Source: Clostridia bacterium
GTDB taxonomy: Bacteria; Bacillota; Clostridia; Oscillospirales; CAG-272
Length of the DNA: 43,798 nt
Direction: 5' to 3'
Assembly: GCA_017456145.1 (NCBI GenBank)
Contig: JAFTJZ010000024.1
Coordinates: 1-43,798, forward strand
Position 1 is the stretch's first letter, and each line of letters begins with the position of its first letter. The notes below the pieces were generated by a model, which saw only the letters and a list, made by a program, of their open reading frames with translations, ran no database searches and was not told the origin of the DNA. A program made the position numbers and the translations under genes. Positions 7,347-16,419 of this stretch are shown one piece after another.

Positions 7347-10300
7347 TTGGCAACGAGCAACAACAAAAACAATAAAAACGGAAAGCGGGAAAAGGCAGAT
7401 TGGTTTGAGGCGCTGTGCACCATGGGGGAGAGCAGCGACAAAAGCAAGTCCGCGGGAAAGAATAGCAGTACCACCGCAAAAAATACACGTAAGAGCGGGG
7501 CGAGCAATACCGCCTCGCGTACCCGCGTCCAAAATCGCTCGGACGATCCGTTTGAGAACGATCGCCCGCCCTTTGATGATGCCGATATTCCTCCTTTTGA
7601 CGCAAGCGAGGAGACGGTAGCGGATTCGGTATTCAAGGAGCAGAGCGCAAGCGGTCGCAGCAAGAGTCAGACGCAGCGTAAGAGCCGCAGCACGCAAAGC
7701 GGGAAGGGAAAGAGTGCAGGGAAGGGCACTGCCGCATCCACCCGCGCCAAGACGAAGCAGAGCATGGGCGGCGAGCGCCGCGTGGCGGATGTTATCTATT
7801 TTCTGCAGCCGTATGCCGTTTTCCTGCTCGGTGCGCTGCTGGCAATTGAGATGCTGTTGTCCTTTTTTATGAGTGGCGGCGAGTATGCTTGGACGCGTGA
7901 TACCCAGCCCTTCCGCTGGTTTGGCTATTATCTGGAATATCTTCTGTTCGGCCTTTTTGGCTACGGCGCATATCTCGTCCCTGCGATGATGATGTACCTC
8001 TCCTTTGATCGGCTGCGCAACGGAAAGCGCCGCACGGGTAAGGGGATCATGGCATCGGGGATAGTGCTTTTACTGCCTGCCGTGATTCACGTTTGTCTGG
8101 TGAATGCGGCTGTGGCAGGCGTGCCTGATACGGCGCGGATCGGTGAGCTGTATACCACGGGTGCCGCGCACATGAGTGCGGGGGTCATTCCGGGACTTCT
8201 GGCTTATATTTTTAACGTCGGACTGGGCGTGATCGGCACGGTCATCGTGGGTGTCTTTTTATTGCTGCTGCTGGGGGTGCTGCTGGTGGGGCTTACCCCC
8301 GCCATGCTCTGGGAGCGTTTGCGCGAGGCGATGCAGGATCGAAAAGAAAAAACGCGTCGTGTCCGTGACCGTGAGATGGAGCTGCGTGAGGAGCGGGGTC
8401 TTGCCCCCCGTGATGCGCTGGTACGCAGTGCGCTTGACCCCGAGCAGAAGGCGGCAGCCGATATGGATCGACGGATTCATCGCCGTCTGGATCGGGAGCA
8501 GGAGAGGATGGAGCAGGAGGCGCTGCGAGAGGCAGAGCGCTCCGATCGCATGGAGCGCGCCAAAACGGCAAAGCGCCGCGCTGCGCCGCCCACCGTACAG
8601 AGTGAGCCGTCGGAGGACGAGTTTGATCCCGTAGGTGCGCTGATCAGCCGCCAGACGCTGAAGGACACGCAACAGAAGGCGGAGAAAAAGCAAGACAAAG
8701 ACAAGGCACCAAAGAAGAAAAAAGAAGAAGAGAACACTTTGCCCGTAGCCCATATGGAGGCTGCGGACGAGCTGCCCGACATGACGGCGGTGGACGAGTC
8801 GGTCAAGGAGGATACGCTCGACGCGATCTTCGGTGAGGTCATCGAGCTGCCCGAGGAGGAGGATCCTGCGTATGCGCGCAAGGAAAAGAGCAAAAAGGGT
8901 CGCGCAGTGGAGATTCCCGCCGAGGAGGAAAAGCCCGAGGAGGATGAGCTGAACGTCTATCCCGCGCATGCCGAGATCGAGCTGGATCTGGAGGCTCCCA
9001 TGCCCGAAGACGATGAGATTGCCGAGCTGTTTACGGGAGGTGCGACGGTCGTCGCTGCGCCCGCGGAGCCGAGTGCTGCGCCCGCAGAGGCCGAGATCAT
9101 GCCTGCCGATATTGACGAGCTGTATGAGGATATGGACGGCGCCCTGCTCACAGACGAGGAGGAGGGAATGCAGACGCTGCAGGGAGACGGCGGTGTGACC
9201 ATCAAGGTAGAAACGCTCACCCGAGAGGAGAGAGAGCGTGGTGCGAAGATCGTCACCCCCGCGCAAAAGGAGGAGTTCGCCAAGGTGCGCCCTTACACCT
9301 TCCCGAAGATCGATCTGCTGGAGCCCGAGCCCGGGGACGGCGGTGTGACCGAGGTCATGCTGCAGCAAAAGGCGATCCGTCTACGTGACACGCTGACCAG
9401 CTTTAACGTGCGGGTGGAGAGCGTAACCTACGTGGGCGGTCCGACCGTCACGCGATATGAGGTCAAGCCCGCACCGGGCGTCAAGGTAGCGTCCATTACC
9501 CGTTTGTCGGACGATATTGCTATGGGGCTGGAATCCTCGGGCGCGGTGCGCATTGAGGCTCCGATCCCGGGTAAGAATGCGGTGGGTATCGAGGTACCCA
9601 ACGACAAGAGAAACACGGTCTATCTGCGCGGGCTGATCGACGCCGAAACCTTCAAGGGGGCAAAGAGCCGCGTGACCTGCTGCCTTGGCAAGGGTGTGGG
9701 CGGTATGTCGGTGTATCTTGACATCAACAAGATGCCCCACCTTCTGATCGCCGGTGCAACGGGTACGGGTAAATCGGTTTGCATCAACAGCCTGATTATG
9801 AGCCTTCTTTATAAGGCAAAGCCTGATGAGGTCAAGCTTTTGATGATCGACCCCAAGACGGTCGAGTTCAGTGTTTACAAGGATATTCCGCATCTGATGG
9901 CGCCCATCATCTGCGATCCCAAGCGGGCGGCGGGTGCACTCAATTTGGCGGTGCAGGAGATGGAGCGCAGGTATGAGCTGATGCGCACGGTCGGTGTCCG
10001 CAACATTGCGGGTTACAACACTGCCACCGAGAATGACCGTTACGAGCACCCCTATATTCCGCAGATGGTCATCATCATCGATGAGCTTGCCGACCTGATG
10101 ATGACGGCAAAAAATGAGGTCGAGGCGTCCATCGTTCGCTTGGCGCAGAAGGCGAGAGCGGCGGGAATCCATCTGATCCTTGGTACGCAGCGCCCCTCGG
10201 TCGACGTCATCACGGGTCTGATCAAGGCCAACGTGCCCTCGCGTATTTCGTTTACCGTAACCTCGCAGATCGACTCCCGTACCATTCTGGATAACGCGGG

Positions 10301-10769
10301 TGCGGAAAAGCTGCTGGGTATGGGTGATATGCTCTACGCGCCCATCGGCTCCTCCAAGCCCCAGCGTGTTCAGGGCTGCTTTGTCAGTGACGATGAGGTT
10401 GAGAGGATCGTGGATTATATCCGTCGTAACAACGACGAGGTGAGATACGATCAGAACTTCCTGGATAATTTGGACCGTGAGGCGGAGCTGATCGGCAACA
10501 AGCGCGAGGCGCGTGACGAATATGACGACGACGGCGAGATCGGTGATCTTGATCCCAAGTTCTACGAGGCGCTGGGCGTTGCCGTCAAGAATAAGCGCAT
10601 TTCCACCTCGCTTTTGCAGCGTACCATTATGGTTGGCTACGGCAGAGCCGCCAAGATTCTTGACCAGATGGAGGAAAAGGGCTTTATCGGCCCTGCCAGC
10701 GGCAACAAGCCCCGTGAGATTCTCATTTCCGAGGAGGCTTACCGCGAGCTGATGGTGAATCAGGATTGA
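7347..10769 (+). CDS. ftsK: DNA translocase FtsK/SpoIIIE
   Basis: 1140 residues. A membrane-anchored ATPase that pumps double-stranded DNA during chromosome segregation or sporulation. The start is taken as TTG 7347 because AAAGGAG (7334-7340) lies 6 nt upstream; the frame extends to a GTG at 7320 without a site. Order: a basic Ser/Lys/Arg-rich N-terminus (1-145), about four membrane helices (about 145-320), a long charged Glu/Lys-rich linker (to about 640), then the motor with RYEVKPAPGVKV, Walker A GATGTGKS (803-810), Walker B VIIIDELADL (Asp912) and GTQRPSVDVITG. The C-terminal gamma winged helix (ISTSLLQRTIMVGYGRAAKI) reads DNA polarity sequences. Whether it serves division or sporulation cannot be told from sequence. 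Confidence 0.96.
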   Translation: MATSNNKNNKNGKREKADWFEALCTMGESSDKSKSAGKNSSTTAKNTRKSGASNTASRTRVQNRSDDPFENDRPPFDDADIPPFDASEETVADSVFKEQSASGRSKSQTQRKSRSTQSGKGKSAGKGTAASTRAKTKQSMGGERRVADVIYFLQPYAVFLLGALLAIEMLLSFFMSGGEYAWTRDTQPFRWFGYYLEYLLFGLFGYGAYLVPAMMMYLSFDRLRNGKRRTGKGIMASGIVLLLPAVIHVCLVNAAVAGVPDTARIGELYTTGAAHMSAGVIPGLLAYIFNVGLGVIGTVIVGVFLLLLLGVLLVGLTPAMLWERLREAMQDRKEKTRRVRDREMELREERGLAPRDALVRSALDPEQKAAADMDRRIHRRLDREQERMEQEALREAERSDRMERAKTAKRRAAPPTVQSEPSEDEFDPVGALISRQTLKDTQQKAEKKQDKDKAPKKKKEEENTLPVAHMEAADELPDMTAVDESVKEDTLDAIFGEVIELPEEEDPAYARKEKSKKGRAVEIPAEEEKPEEDELNVYPAHAEIELDLEAPMPEDDEIAELFTGGATVVAAPAEPSAAPAEAEIMPADIDELYEDMDGALLTDEEEGMQTLQGDGGVTIKVETLTREERERGAKIVTPAQKEEFAKVRPYTFPKIDLLEPEPGDGGVTEVMLQQKAIRLRDTLTSFNVRVESVTYVGGPTVTRYEVKPAPGVKVASITRLSDDIAMGLESSGAVRIEAPIPGKNAVGIEVPNDKRNTVYLRGLIDAETFKGAKSRVTCCLGKGVGGMSVYLDINKMPHLLIAGATGTGKSVCINSLIMSLLYKAKPDEVKLLMIDPKTVEFSVYKDIPHLMAPIICDPKRAAGALNLAVQEMERRYELMRTVGVRNIAGYNTATENDRYEHPYIPQMVIIIDELADLMMTAKNEVEASIVRLAQKARAAGIHLILGTQRPSVDVITGLIKANVPSRISFTVTSQIDSRTILDNAGAEKLLGMGDMLYAPIGSSKPQRVQGCFVSDDEVERIVDYIRRNNDEVRYDQNFLDNLDREAELIGNKREARDEYDDDGEIGDLDPKFYEALGVAVKNKRISTSLLQRTIMVGYGRAAKILDQMEEKGFIGPASGNKPREILISEEAYRELMVNQD

Positions 10770-10790
10770 TGGAGGGTCTTCGGCGACCAA

Positions 10791-10815
10791 GGGGCTGCGT
10801 CATTGGCGCAGCCCC
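10791..10815 (+). terminator. Stem-loop after ftsK
   Basis: A perfect 9-bp stem GGGGCTGCG/CGCAGCCCC with a 7-nt loop lies 21 bp after the ftsK stop. No T-run follows (TGAATAAAAAAAGC instead), so termination is plausible but atypical. Confidence 0.45.
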
Positions 10816-10917
10816 TGAATAAAAAAAGCTGACGGCAGGCATTTTTCACGTGGAATTTGCGTTTTTTGCCTGCAAAGCGGTTAAAATGGCGGTGTTTAGT
10901 CGCAAATCAAAAGCGAC

Positions 10918-10957
10918 GGGGGTGAGTCAAATGCATTTTAGCATTTGACTTACCCCC
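10918..10957. terminator. Bidirectional stem-loop between convergent ftsK and SGNH genes
   Basis: A 17-bp stem beginning GGGGGTGAGTCAAATGC pairs, with one G-U, with the arm ending TTACCCCC around a 6-nt loop. Moderately T-rich sequence follows on either strand. It lies 15 bp after the stop of the minus-strand SGNH gene. Confidence 0.65.
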
Positions 10958-10972
10958 GATTATTTGCATTTA

Positions 10973-11767
10973 TTACGCTCTCTCCGTTCCGATAAACCCG
11001 ACGCGCATAAAGTTCTCCGGTTGGCGGCGGATGATATAATCAATGTAGGATGCCATCATTTTTGCCGTCAACAGGTAGCCTGCCGGATTCATGTGACCAC
11101 CAAGGAAGAAATTGCGATAAAATTCCGTATCGTACGCGGGCGCGTATTGCCGCAGATCGATGACGTGCGTGCGATCCTCTCCAAAAAATTCCGCCAAGGC
11201 GTACATAAGACGTGCGTGCTCATCGGCACGTGCCTCTCGTGCAGGAGTGTTCTGCGGTGTTGATGGAATGGTCACAAGAAAGAAGTGCGCACCCTTTTGC
11301 AGCTCGGCATAGCGCTGAATGATCTGCGCGTAGTACCCCGCAAAGGTCGGCTTGTTTTGCTGCCAGTTCTCGCGGCAAATGTCATCGGTCGATCCCATGG
11401 GGAAGGTCATGTTGTTGAGCACGTCGTTGACACCCAGCGCAATGATATATGCGTTTGCCGCCGACTCGGCAGACCAATATCCGTTCGCCTCGGCAAAGCG
11501 AAGGCAGTATTCGGCAGCCGACATACCGCCGCGCGAGAAATTGTATACCTTGCTGCCGGCCATGCGACCGAGATGCTGTCCCCAGGAATGGTCGAACATA
11601 TCGTGGTAGGTTTTGACACCGTCTGCATTGACGTCCTCAAATTCGCCGGAGGACAGGCTGTCTCCCACACAGGCAATGGTGCGGAAAATTCCCGTCATGC
11701 CGCCGTCGGTGACAAGACGATCAAGCGGGCGCTCGTCAGGCGAGAGATAATAATCGGTGATCTTCAT
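10973..11767 (-). CDS. SGNH/GDSL hydrolase
   Basis: 264 residues, no signal peptide or membrane helix, so probably cytoplasmic. The block I motif IACVGDSLSSG holds the nucleophile Ser37. The oxyanion Gly is in YNFSRGGMSA, the Asn block is ALGVNDVL, and His225 is in GGHMNPAGY. The Asp usually three residues before that His is absent (FLGGH), which occurs in some SGNH members. It probably removes acyl (often acetyl) groups from a small substrate; given its neighbours, a carbohydrate ester is a reasonable guess. It lies 25 bp after the ROK regulator with GGAG upstream of ATG 11767, so the two are co-transcribed. This places it in the sugar locus rather than with ftsK. Confidence 0.85.
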   Translation of the reverse strand: MKITDYYLSPDERPLDRLVTDGGMTGIFRTIACVGDSLSSGEFEDVNADGVKTYHDMFDHSWGQHLGRMAGSKVYNFSRGGMSAAEYCLRFAEANGYWSAESAANAYIIALGVNDVLNNMTFPMGSTDDICRENWQQNKPTFAGYYAQIIQRYAELQKGAHFFLVTIPSTPQNTPAREARADEHARLMYALAEFFGEDRTHVIDLRQYAPAYDTEFYRNFFLGGHMNPAGYLLTAKMMASYIDYIIRRQPENFMRVGFIGTERA

Positions 11768-11792
11768 GCGGTGATGACTCCTTTTGTTGTTT

Positions 11793-12941
11793 TTATTTTA
11801 ATTTCTGTGTAAAATAAGCCTCGAAAATGGCGTCGGCGCTGGAGGAGAGGGTGGCGTTTTCCTGCATAAGTGCGGGCAGGACGTGTACGGTCTGAATCCC
11901 TGCAACGGTGGAATGCGCGCGGATCCGTTGCTCGATTTTCCCAAAGAGCAGCTCCGACTTGTAATTCAATTCTCCGTACAGAACGATTGCCTCGGGGTTG
12001 ATCAGGTTGACGTAATTCACCAGTGCATGGGAGAGTATTTGTGCGATGTAGTCAAGGATCTCCAGCGCGGCAGCATCCCCCGCCTCGGCACGATCGACCA
12101 CGGTGTGATAATCGGCAAAGTTGAAATGGTGCTTGAGAGAATCCATCGCAATATACCGTTCCAGACACCCGCGGTTGCCGCAGGCGCAGGGAATCCCCTC
12201 CCGCTCAACCGAGGTGTGACCCAGCTCGCCCGCGTAACCGCCGTGTCCGCGGTACAGCCTGCCGTCCGAAAAGAACGCCGATCCGATGCCGTCGGTCACC
12301 ACGATGAAGATCCAATTTTGCAATGTCCCGCGGCGCAGACTCCGCTCATGCATGGCGAGAAGTGTTGCGTTGTTGTCCAGATAGACGGGCAGATCGCTCA
12401 TGCGTTCCAGATGCTCTCGCACCGAAAAGCCGTGGAACAGTGACAGTCCCGGCGGGGTGTGGATGATACCCTTCCTGTAATCCAGGGGGCCGGGGGCACT
12501 GACGCCGATGCCGATCAGCTTTTCCTTTTCGATCTCGTGCGCGGCACACATCTCGGTTGCGGCGTGGTAAAGAGCATCAAGAGCAGAGGCGGGTGAGGTG
12601 AAATCGGCGGTGGAGAAGGTGCGGCTGTCCACAATGCTGTAGGCGAGATTGACCAAACACACCGACAGCCGCCGACGGTGCAGGGCAATTCCCATCGCGT
12701 AGCGATAATCGGCGACGATGGCAAGAGAGGTGCGAGGACGTCCTACGCCCGCGCCTTCGGCGATGCCCGTTTCCACAAGCGCACCCTTGGCAATCAGATC
12801 TCCGACTATGGAGGTCACGGTTGCCTTGGAAAGTCCCGAGGTCTGGGCAAGCTGGGCGCGGGACAGCGCACCGTTGCGCAGACATTCATACAAAAGGGCG
12901 GTGTTGTTGCTTTTGATGCTTTTGGTGTCGGATTTTTTCAT
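11793..12941 (-). CDS. ROK-family transcriptional regulator (XylR/NagC type)
   Basis: 382 residues. The start is ATG 12941, with AAGGAG 8 nt upstream; the open frame reaches 13025 without a site. The N-terminal winged helix-turn-helix (LSRAQLAQTSGLSKATVTSIVGDLI) is followed by the ROK sugar-kinase-like domain. This includes DGIGSAFF and the zinc site GIPCACGNRGCLERY. Such proteins are cytoplasmic repressors released by a sugar or sugar phosphate. The gene is divergent from the glycyl radical operon and shares a 156-bp intergenic region with two facing consensus promoters. A TTTGTT...AACTAA operator-like site overlies the start of the divergent transcript, and a near copy lies upstream of the UroD-family gene. 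The inducer is unknown; XylR-like operator shape and a sedoheptulokinase-like kinase point to a ketose or related compound. Confidence 0.9.
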   Translation of the reverse strand: MKKSDTKSIKSNNTALLYECLRNGALSRAQLAQTSGLSKATVTSIVGDLIAKGALVETGIAEGAGVGRPRTSLAIVADYRYAMGIALHRRRLSVCLVNLAYSIVDSRTFSTADFTSPASALDALYHAATEMCAAHEIEKEKLIGIGVSAPGPLDYRKGIIHTPPGLSLFHGFSVREHLERMSDLPVYLDNNATLLAMHERSLRRGTLQNWIFIVVTDGIGSAFFSDGRLYRGHGGYAGELGHTSVEREGIPCACGNRGCLERYIAMDSLKHHFNFADYHTVVDRAEAGDAAALEILDYIAQILSHALVNYVNLINPEAIVLYGELNYKSELLFGKIEQRIRAHSTVAGIQTVHVLPALMQENATLSSSADAIFEAYFTQKLK

Positions 12942-12996
12942 ACGGTAGTCTCCTTTTTCGGGGGATCGTGGGGGGCGCGGAGCGCTTTCCTTTTCT

Positions 12997-13025
12997 ATTG
13001 TACCATTTTTTTTGCAAAATGTCAA
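12997..13025 (-). promoter_or_regulatory. Promoter of the ROK-SGNH unit
   Basis: The minus strand reads TTGACA (13025-13020), 17 nt, TACAAT (13002-12997). Its -35 box forms an inverted pair (TGTCAA-7 nt-TTGACA) with the -35 box of the divergent promoter. Confidence 0.85.
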
Positions 13026-13032
13026 ATCCTAC

Positions 13033-13061
13033 TTGACAAAATGGGAAAAATATGCTAAAAT
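13033..13061 (+). promoter_or_regulatory. Promoter of the glycyl radical operon
   Basis: TTGACA (13033-13038), 17 nt, TAAAAT (13056-13061). It faces away from the ROK promoter, and the candidate operator starts 3 bp after its -10 box. Confidence 0.85.
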
Positions 13062-13064
13062 TTG

Positions 13065-13086
13065 TTTGTTTGAATGTCGAACTAAT
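13065..13086 (+). promoter_or_regulatory. Candidate ROK operator, copy 1
   Basis: Half-sites TTTGTT and AACTAA separated by 9 nt, with flanking TG and CG, overlap the expected transcription start. It resembles the XylR operator half-site TTAGTT/AACTAA as I recall it. It matches copy 2 (29574-29595) at 16 of 22 positions, all mismatches but one lying in the middle. Confidence 0.65.
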
Positions 13087-13097
13087 GCGGAGGGCGT

Positions 13098-13814
13098 ATG
13101 CATCTCAATATTTTCGGAAAAGGGTTCAATTATTCGCAGGACGGACCGGGCAATCGGCTGGTCTATCATCTGTCCGGCTGTCATCTGCGCTGTCCGTGGT
13201 GCTCCAACCCCGAGGGATTGTTTGGCAGCGGCAGGGTGGTGGAGGCACAGGAGATTGTCCGCGAGGTCCTCTCGGCACGTCCCATGTTCTTTGACGGGGG
13301 TGGCGTGACGTTTACGGGCGGAGAGTGCACACTGCAGGCTGCGGCGCTGCTTTTTGTGATCGGGCAGCTCAAGGCAGCGGGGGTCAATGTCGCTATGGAG
13401 TCCAATGCGGCGACGAAGGATTTTCTCTCCCTTGCAAGCGTGTGCGATATCGTGATCGCCGACTACAAGCATCCCGATGCAACGATACTTCGCACAGTGA
13501 CGGGCGGAGACTTAGCTTTGATCGAGTCAAATCTTTCTTCCCTGATCGGGCAGCGTTTCGTTCACCTTCGCATTCCTCTTGTCCACGCGTTCAACGACGA
13601 CGATGCAGCCATTGACGGTTTTGTCCGTTTTTTCTCGCAGCTGCCGCGGGAGCGTTATGACGTGGAGATTTTAAGCTATCATGAATACGGGAAAGAAAAG
13701 TGGCATACATGCAGCAAGGAATACACGGTCACCGACGGGTATGTCGAGCCGCAACGGATTCAAGCACTGACGGCGACCTTGCGCGAGGCGGGGGTCCGCG
13801 TCATCAAAACATAA
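13098..13814 (+). CDS. Glycyl radical enzyme activating enzyme (radical SAM), short form
   Basis: 238 residues. It uses S-adenosylmethionine and a [4Fe-4S] cluster to install the glycyl radical on its partner, the next gene. The cluster motif is CHLRCPWC (CX3CX2C, near residue 28), followed by SNPEG and then GGGVTFTGGE. WCSNPE and GGGVTxxGGE are typical of activases for dehydratase-type glycyl radical enzymes. The extra ferredoxin-like segment with two more cysteine clusters, usual between those motifs, is missing, so only about 45 residues separate them. Start ATG 13098 follows GGAGG. It ends 23 bp before the radical enzyme gene, so the two form one operon under the promoter at 13033. Confidence 0.93.
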   Translation: MHLNIFGKGFNYSQDGPGNRLVYHLSGCHLRCPWCSNPEGLFGSGRVVEAQEIVREVLSARPMFFDGGGVTFTGGECTLQAAALLFVIGQLKAAGVNVAMESNAATKDFLSLASVCDIVIADYKHPDATILRTVTGGDLALIESNLSSLIGQRFVHLRIPLVHAFNDDDAAIDGFVRFFSQLPRERYDVEILSYHEYGKEKWHTCSKEYTVTDGYVEPQRIQALTATLREAGVRVIKT

Positions 13815-13837
13815 ATTCAATTTCGGAGGAATCATCC

Positions 13838-16201
13838 ATGAAACATATCGGAAACGCACAAAAAATTACCACACTTGCCAAGGAGCTCTTTCGTGAGGAG
13901 CGCGCGACCATGCGCCTTGACGGATGGTTCTATATTAAGGAAATACGTCGCGATTCGGATGCGGCACTGTCCCATCTGCCTCCCGTTGAGAAGGCGGGCG
14001 AGCAGCTGAAGATCATCGCGGAAAAACTGCCGATCTCGATCAGCCAATACGCCGTGTTTGCGGGAACCCAGCGAGATGCCTTTGCCCGCAGCTATGCATT
14101 GATCAATCCCTCTTTCCGCGTGGAGGGCTTTTCCGGCTATTGCGATCCCACCGCGGTTTATGGGGACATTGAGCCGAACGAGGAAATTTCTGCTGAGCGT
14201 ATTGCCGCCATGCAGGAATACGACAAGCAAACCGATTTTGTCACCTCTCTTGCCGACGTATATAAAAAATATGAAGAATACACCGACGAGGTGGAGTTTT
14301 TCGTCGAGCAGGTAACAGGACACGTGATCCCGGATATGCGTCCCGCACTCAAGCACGGCGTGGAGTATCTGATGCAGACACTGCGTGACAAGGCGAACGA
14401 GGGCAGTGAGAAACAGCAGTCGCATCGCCGCGGTATGCTGGCGTCTCTGGAGGCGGTGCTCATCCTCGCCCGTCGCTATCGTGCGTTGGCGCGCAAGCTG
14501 GCTGCCGATGCGGAACATGAAGAGGACAAGGCGCGTTACGGTCGCATTGCCGATGCGCTGGAGCGTGTTCCCGCCAAGGGCGCGACCAATCTTTTCGAGG
14601 CCATTCAGAGCTTTATGCTGCTTTGGCAGACCATGTGCATCGAGCAAGCGCCCAACCCCTTTGCGTTTTCCGTTGGAAACGCCGACCGCATTTTTGAGCC
14701 TTACCGTGCCATGGAGGCGCTTGGACGTGACGATACGGCTGCGCTGCTCAAGCATCTCTTGGTGTTTTATAACGTCGGCGACCGCAGCTGGGCGATCTCG
14801 CAGAATCTGATCATCGGCGGCCGCGACGTCGACGGAAACGATCTGACCAATCCGACCTCGCTGGCGCTCTTTGATGCATATTTTGATATGAATTTGCCGC
14901 AGCCGATTTTGTCGGTCAAGCTGCACAAGAACACGCCCGATGTCATTTACGAGGAGATGGGACGTTTCTTCTTCACCCCCGGCTGCCTGACGCCCTCGCT
15001 GTTTAACGATGATGCCATGTTTGAGGTGCTCATCCGCGCAGGCGTGGCGAGGGAGGATCTGCCCGATTATTCCATCGCGGGCTGCCAGGAGCCGCTGATC
15101 ATGGGGCGGGACAGTGGCAACACCACCAACTCCTGGCTCAATCTGGGCAAGGTGCTGGAGCTGACGCTGACGGGCGGCATCAGTGCCATCAGCGGCAAGG
15201 AGATCGGCAAGACCGAGGAAATTCCCGCCAAAGAGCTGCTGCAGACTATTCGGGAGCAGTTTTATGCGCGACTGGAAAAGACGGTCGCGAATATGACCGA
15301 TGTGGCCAACGGCGCGTCGGTGGCGCTGTCGAATCTGCCTGTGCCCATGCTGTCCACGCTGATGGGCGGCATTGAGAGCGGCTACGATATGCGCGACGCA
15401 ACCGATTGCGGCACCAAGTATCACGGCTCCGGCTGCCTGATCCACGGCAGCGCGGTCGTCGCGGACAGTTTCATCGCCATCGACCACTATCTGAAGGACC
15501 ATCCCGACGGCGCACAACGACTGCTCGCGGCACTGAAAAATAATTTTGAGGGGGAGGAGGAGCTGCGTCAGACGCTGCTCTCCTATCCGAAGTTCGGTAA
15601 CAATGACGACGAGGCCGATACCGAATGTGCCTCTCTCTGCGCCCGTGTTGCGGATATGGTACGCGCCGGAAAGAACTATCTGGGTTATCCCTTCCGCCCC
15701 GATTTCAGCACGCCATCCACCCATCTTTTGTATGGCTACTGGGTAGGTGCGCTGCCCGACGGCAGACGTGCACGGGAAATGCTCAACTACGGCATCGACC
15801 CGCTGCACGGTGACGCCAATCTGGGGCTGGGATTCCGCACGCTGTCCTCCATGAAGCTGCCTCACGACAAAATGTGCGGGGGCGAGGCTTGCCACCTTGG
15901 CATCGATCCCAAATATTTCCGCGGTGAGACGTTTGCCGAGCGGGGAATGGAGTTCAAGAGAAAGGTTATGACACCCCTTTTCTTCAATCCAATGGCAACC
16001 GACATCCCTCCCTTCTACGTTTATCTCAATATTACCACGCCCGAAATTCTCCGCAAGGTGCTGGCGAATCCCAAAAAGTACGCGCCCGGCGGCGTGTATA
16101 TCATGCGCATCCACGGTACCTTCGTCAATTTCCTTGACCTCTCACCTGCAATTCAGCAGGACATCATCACCCGCCTTGATCCCGCATCGACGGCGTGTTG
16201 A
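13838..16201 (+). CDS. Glycyl radical enzyme of unknown substrate
   Basis: 787 residues from ATG 13838 (GGAGGA 13825-13830). The N-terminal PFL-like domain carries the thiyl radical site SIAGCQEP: Cys416 with Glu418, the Cys-x-Glu pattern of C-O lyases and dehydratases rather than the Cys-Cys of pyruvate formate-lyase. The C-terminal radical loop is MRIHGTFVNF with Gly760, 27 residues from the end as expected. It departs from the usual RV(S/A)GY by having His before and Thr after the Gly. The enzyme should be an oxygen-sensitive cytoplasmic homodimer. Its neighbours are a dedicated activase, a ROK regulator, a sedoheptulokinase-like kinase and mannose-6-phosphate isomerase. The likely substrate is therefore a sugar, polyol, anhydro-sugar or a phosphate of one; YbiW and PflD of E. 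coli are reported to act on anhydrohexitol phosphates. The exact reaction cannot be assigned. Confidence 0.93.
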   Translation: MKHIGNAQKITTLAKELFREERATMRLDGWFYIKEIRRDSDAALSHLPPVEKAGEQLKIIAEKLPISISQYAVFAGTQRDAFARSYALINPSFRVEGFSGYCDPTAVYGDIEPNEEISAERIAAMQEYDKQTDFVTSLADVYKKYEEYTDEVEFFVEQVTGHVIPDMRPALKHGVEYLMQTLRDKANEGSEKQQSHRRGMLASLEAVLILARRYRALARKLAADAEHEEDKARYGRIADALERVPAKGATNLFEAIQSFMLLWQTMCIEQAPNPFAFSVGNADRIFEPYRAMEALGRDDTAALLKHLLVFYNVGDRSWAISQNLIIGGRDVDGNDLTNPTSLALFDAYFDMNLPQPILSVKLHKNTPDVIYEEMGRFFFTPGCLTPSLFNDDAMFEVLIRAGVAREDLPDYSIAGCQEPLIMGRDSGNTTNSWLNLGKVLELTLTGGISAISGKEIGKTEEIPAKELLQTIREQFYARLEKTVANMTDVANGASVALSNLPVPMLSTLMGGIESGYDMRDATDCGTKYHGSGCLIHGSAVVADSFIAIDHYLKDHPDGAQRLLAALKNNFEGEEELRQTLLSYPKFGNNDDEADTECASLCARVADMVRAGKNYLGYPFRPDFSTPSTHLLYGYWVGALPDGRRAREMLNYGIDPLHGDANLGLGFRTLSSMKLPHDKMCGGEACHLGIDPKYFRGETFAERGMEFKRKVMTPLFFNPMATDIPPFYVYLNITTPEILRKVLANPKKYAPGGVYIMRIHGTFVNFLDLSPAIQQDIITRLDPASTAC

Positions 16202-16230
16202 GGTAAGACGAGGGGTACGAGGGGGGACGA

Positions 16231-16382
16231 GGGGCTCTGCCCCTGACCCCCGCCAAAGAACCTTTTGAAAAAAGGTTCTTTGGAATCTCCAAAACCATTT
16301 GAAAAATGATTGGCTTAATTTTTAACGGTTCTGTTCTGACCAAACGGACAGCATCGCCCATGTGGGGCCCCTTCCCCACAAG
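16231..16382 (+). repeat. R1 intergenic repeat, copy C
   Basis: GGGGCTCTGCCCC stem, then the hairpin AAAGAACCTTTT/AAAAGGTTCTTT, then CTCCAAAACCATTTG, closing with CATGTGGGGCCCC and CCCCACAAG. It begins 30 bp after the glycyl radical enzyme stop, in the same sense, preceded by short ACGAGGGG repeats. Confidence 0.75.
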
Positions 16383-16419
16383 ATAAGTGAAAAATTAGTT
16401 TTTCATTGGTGGGAACCCC

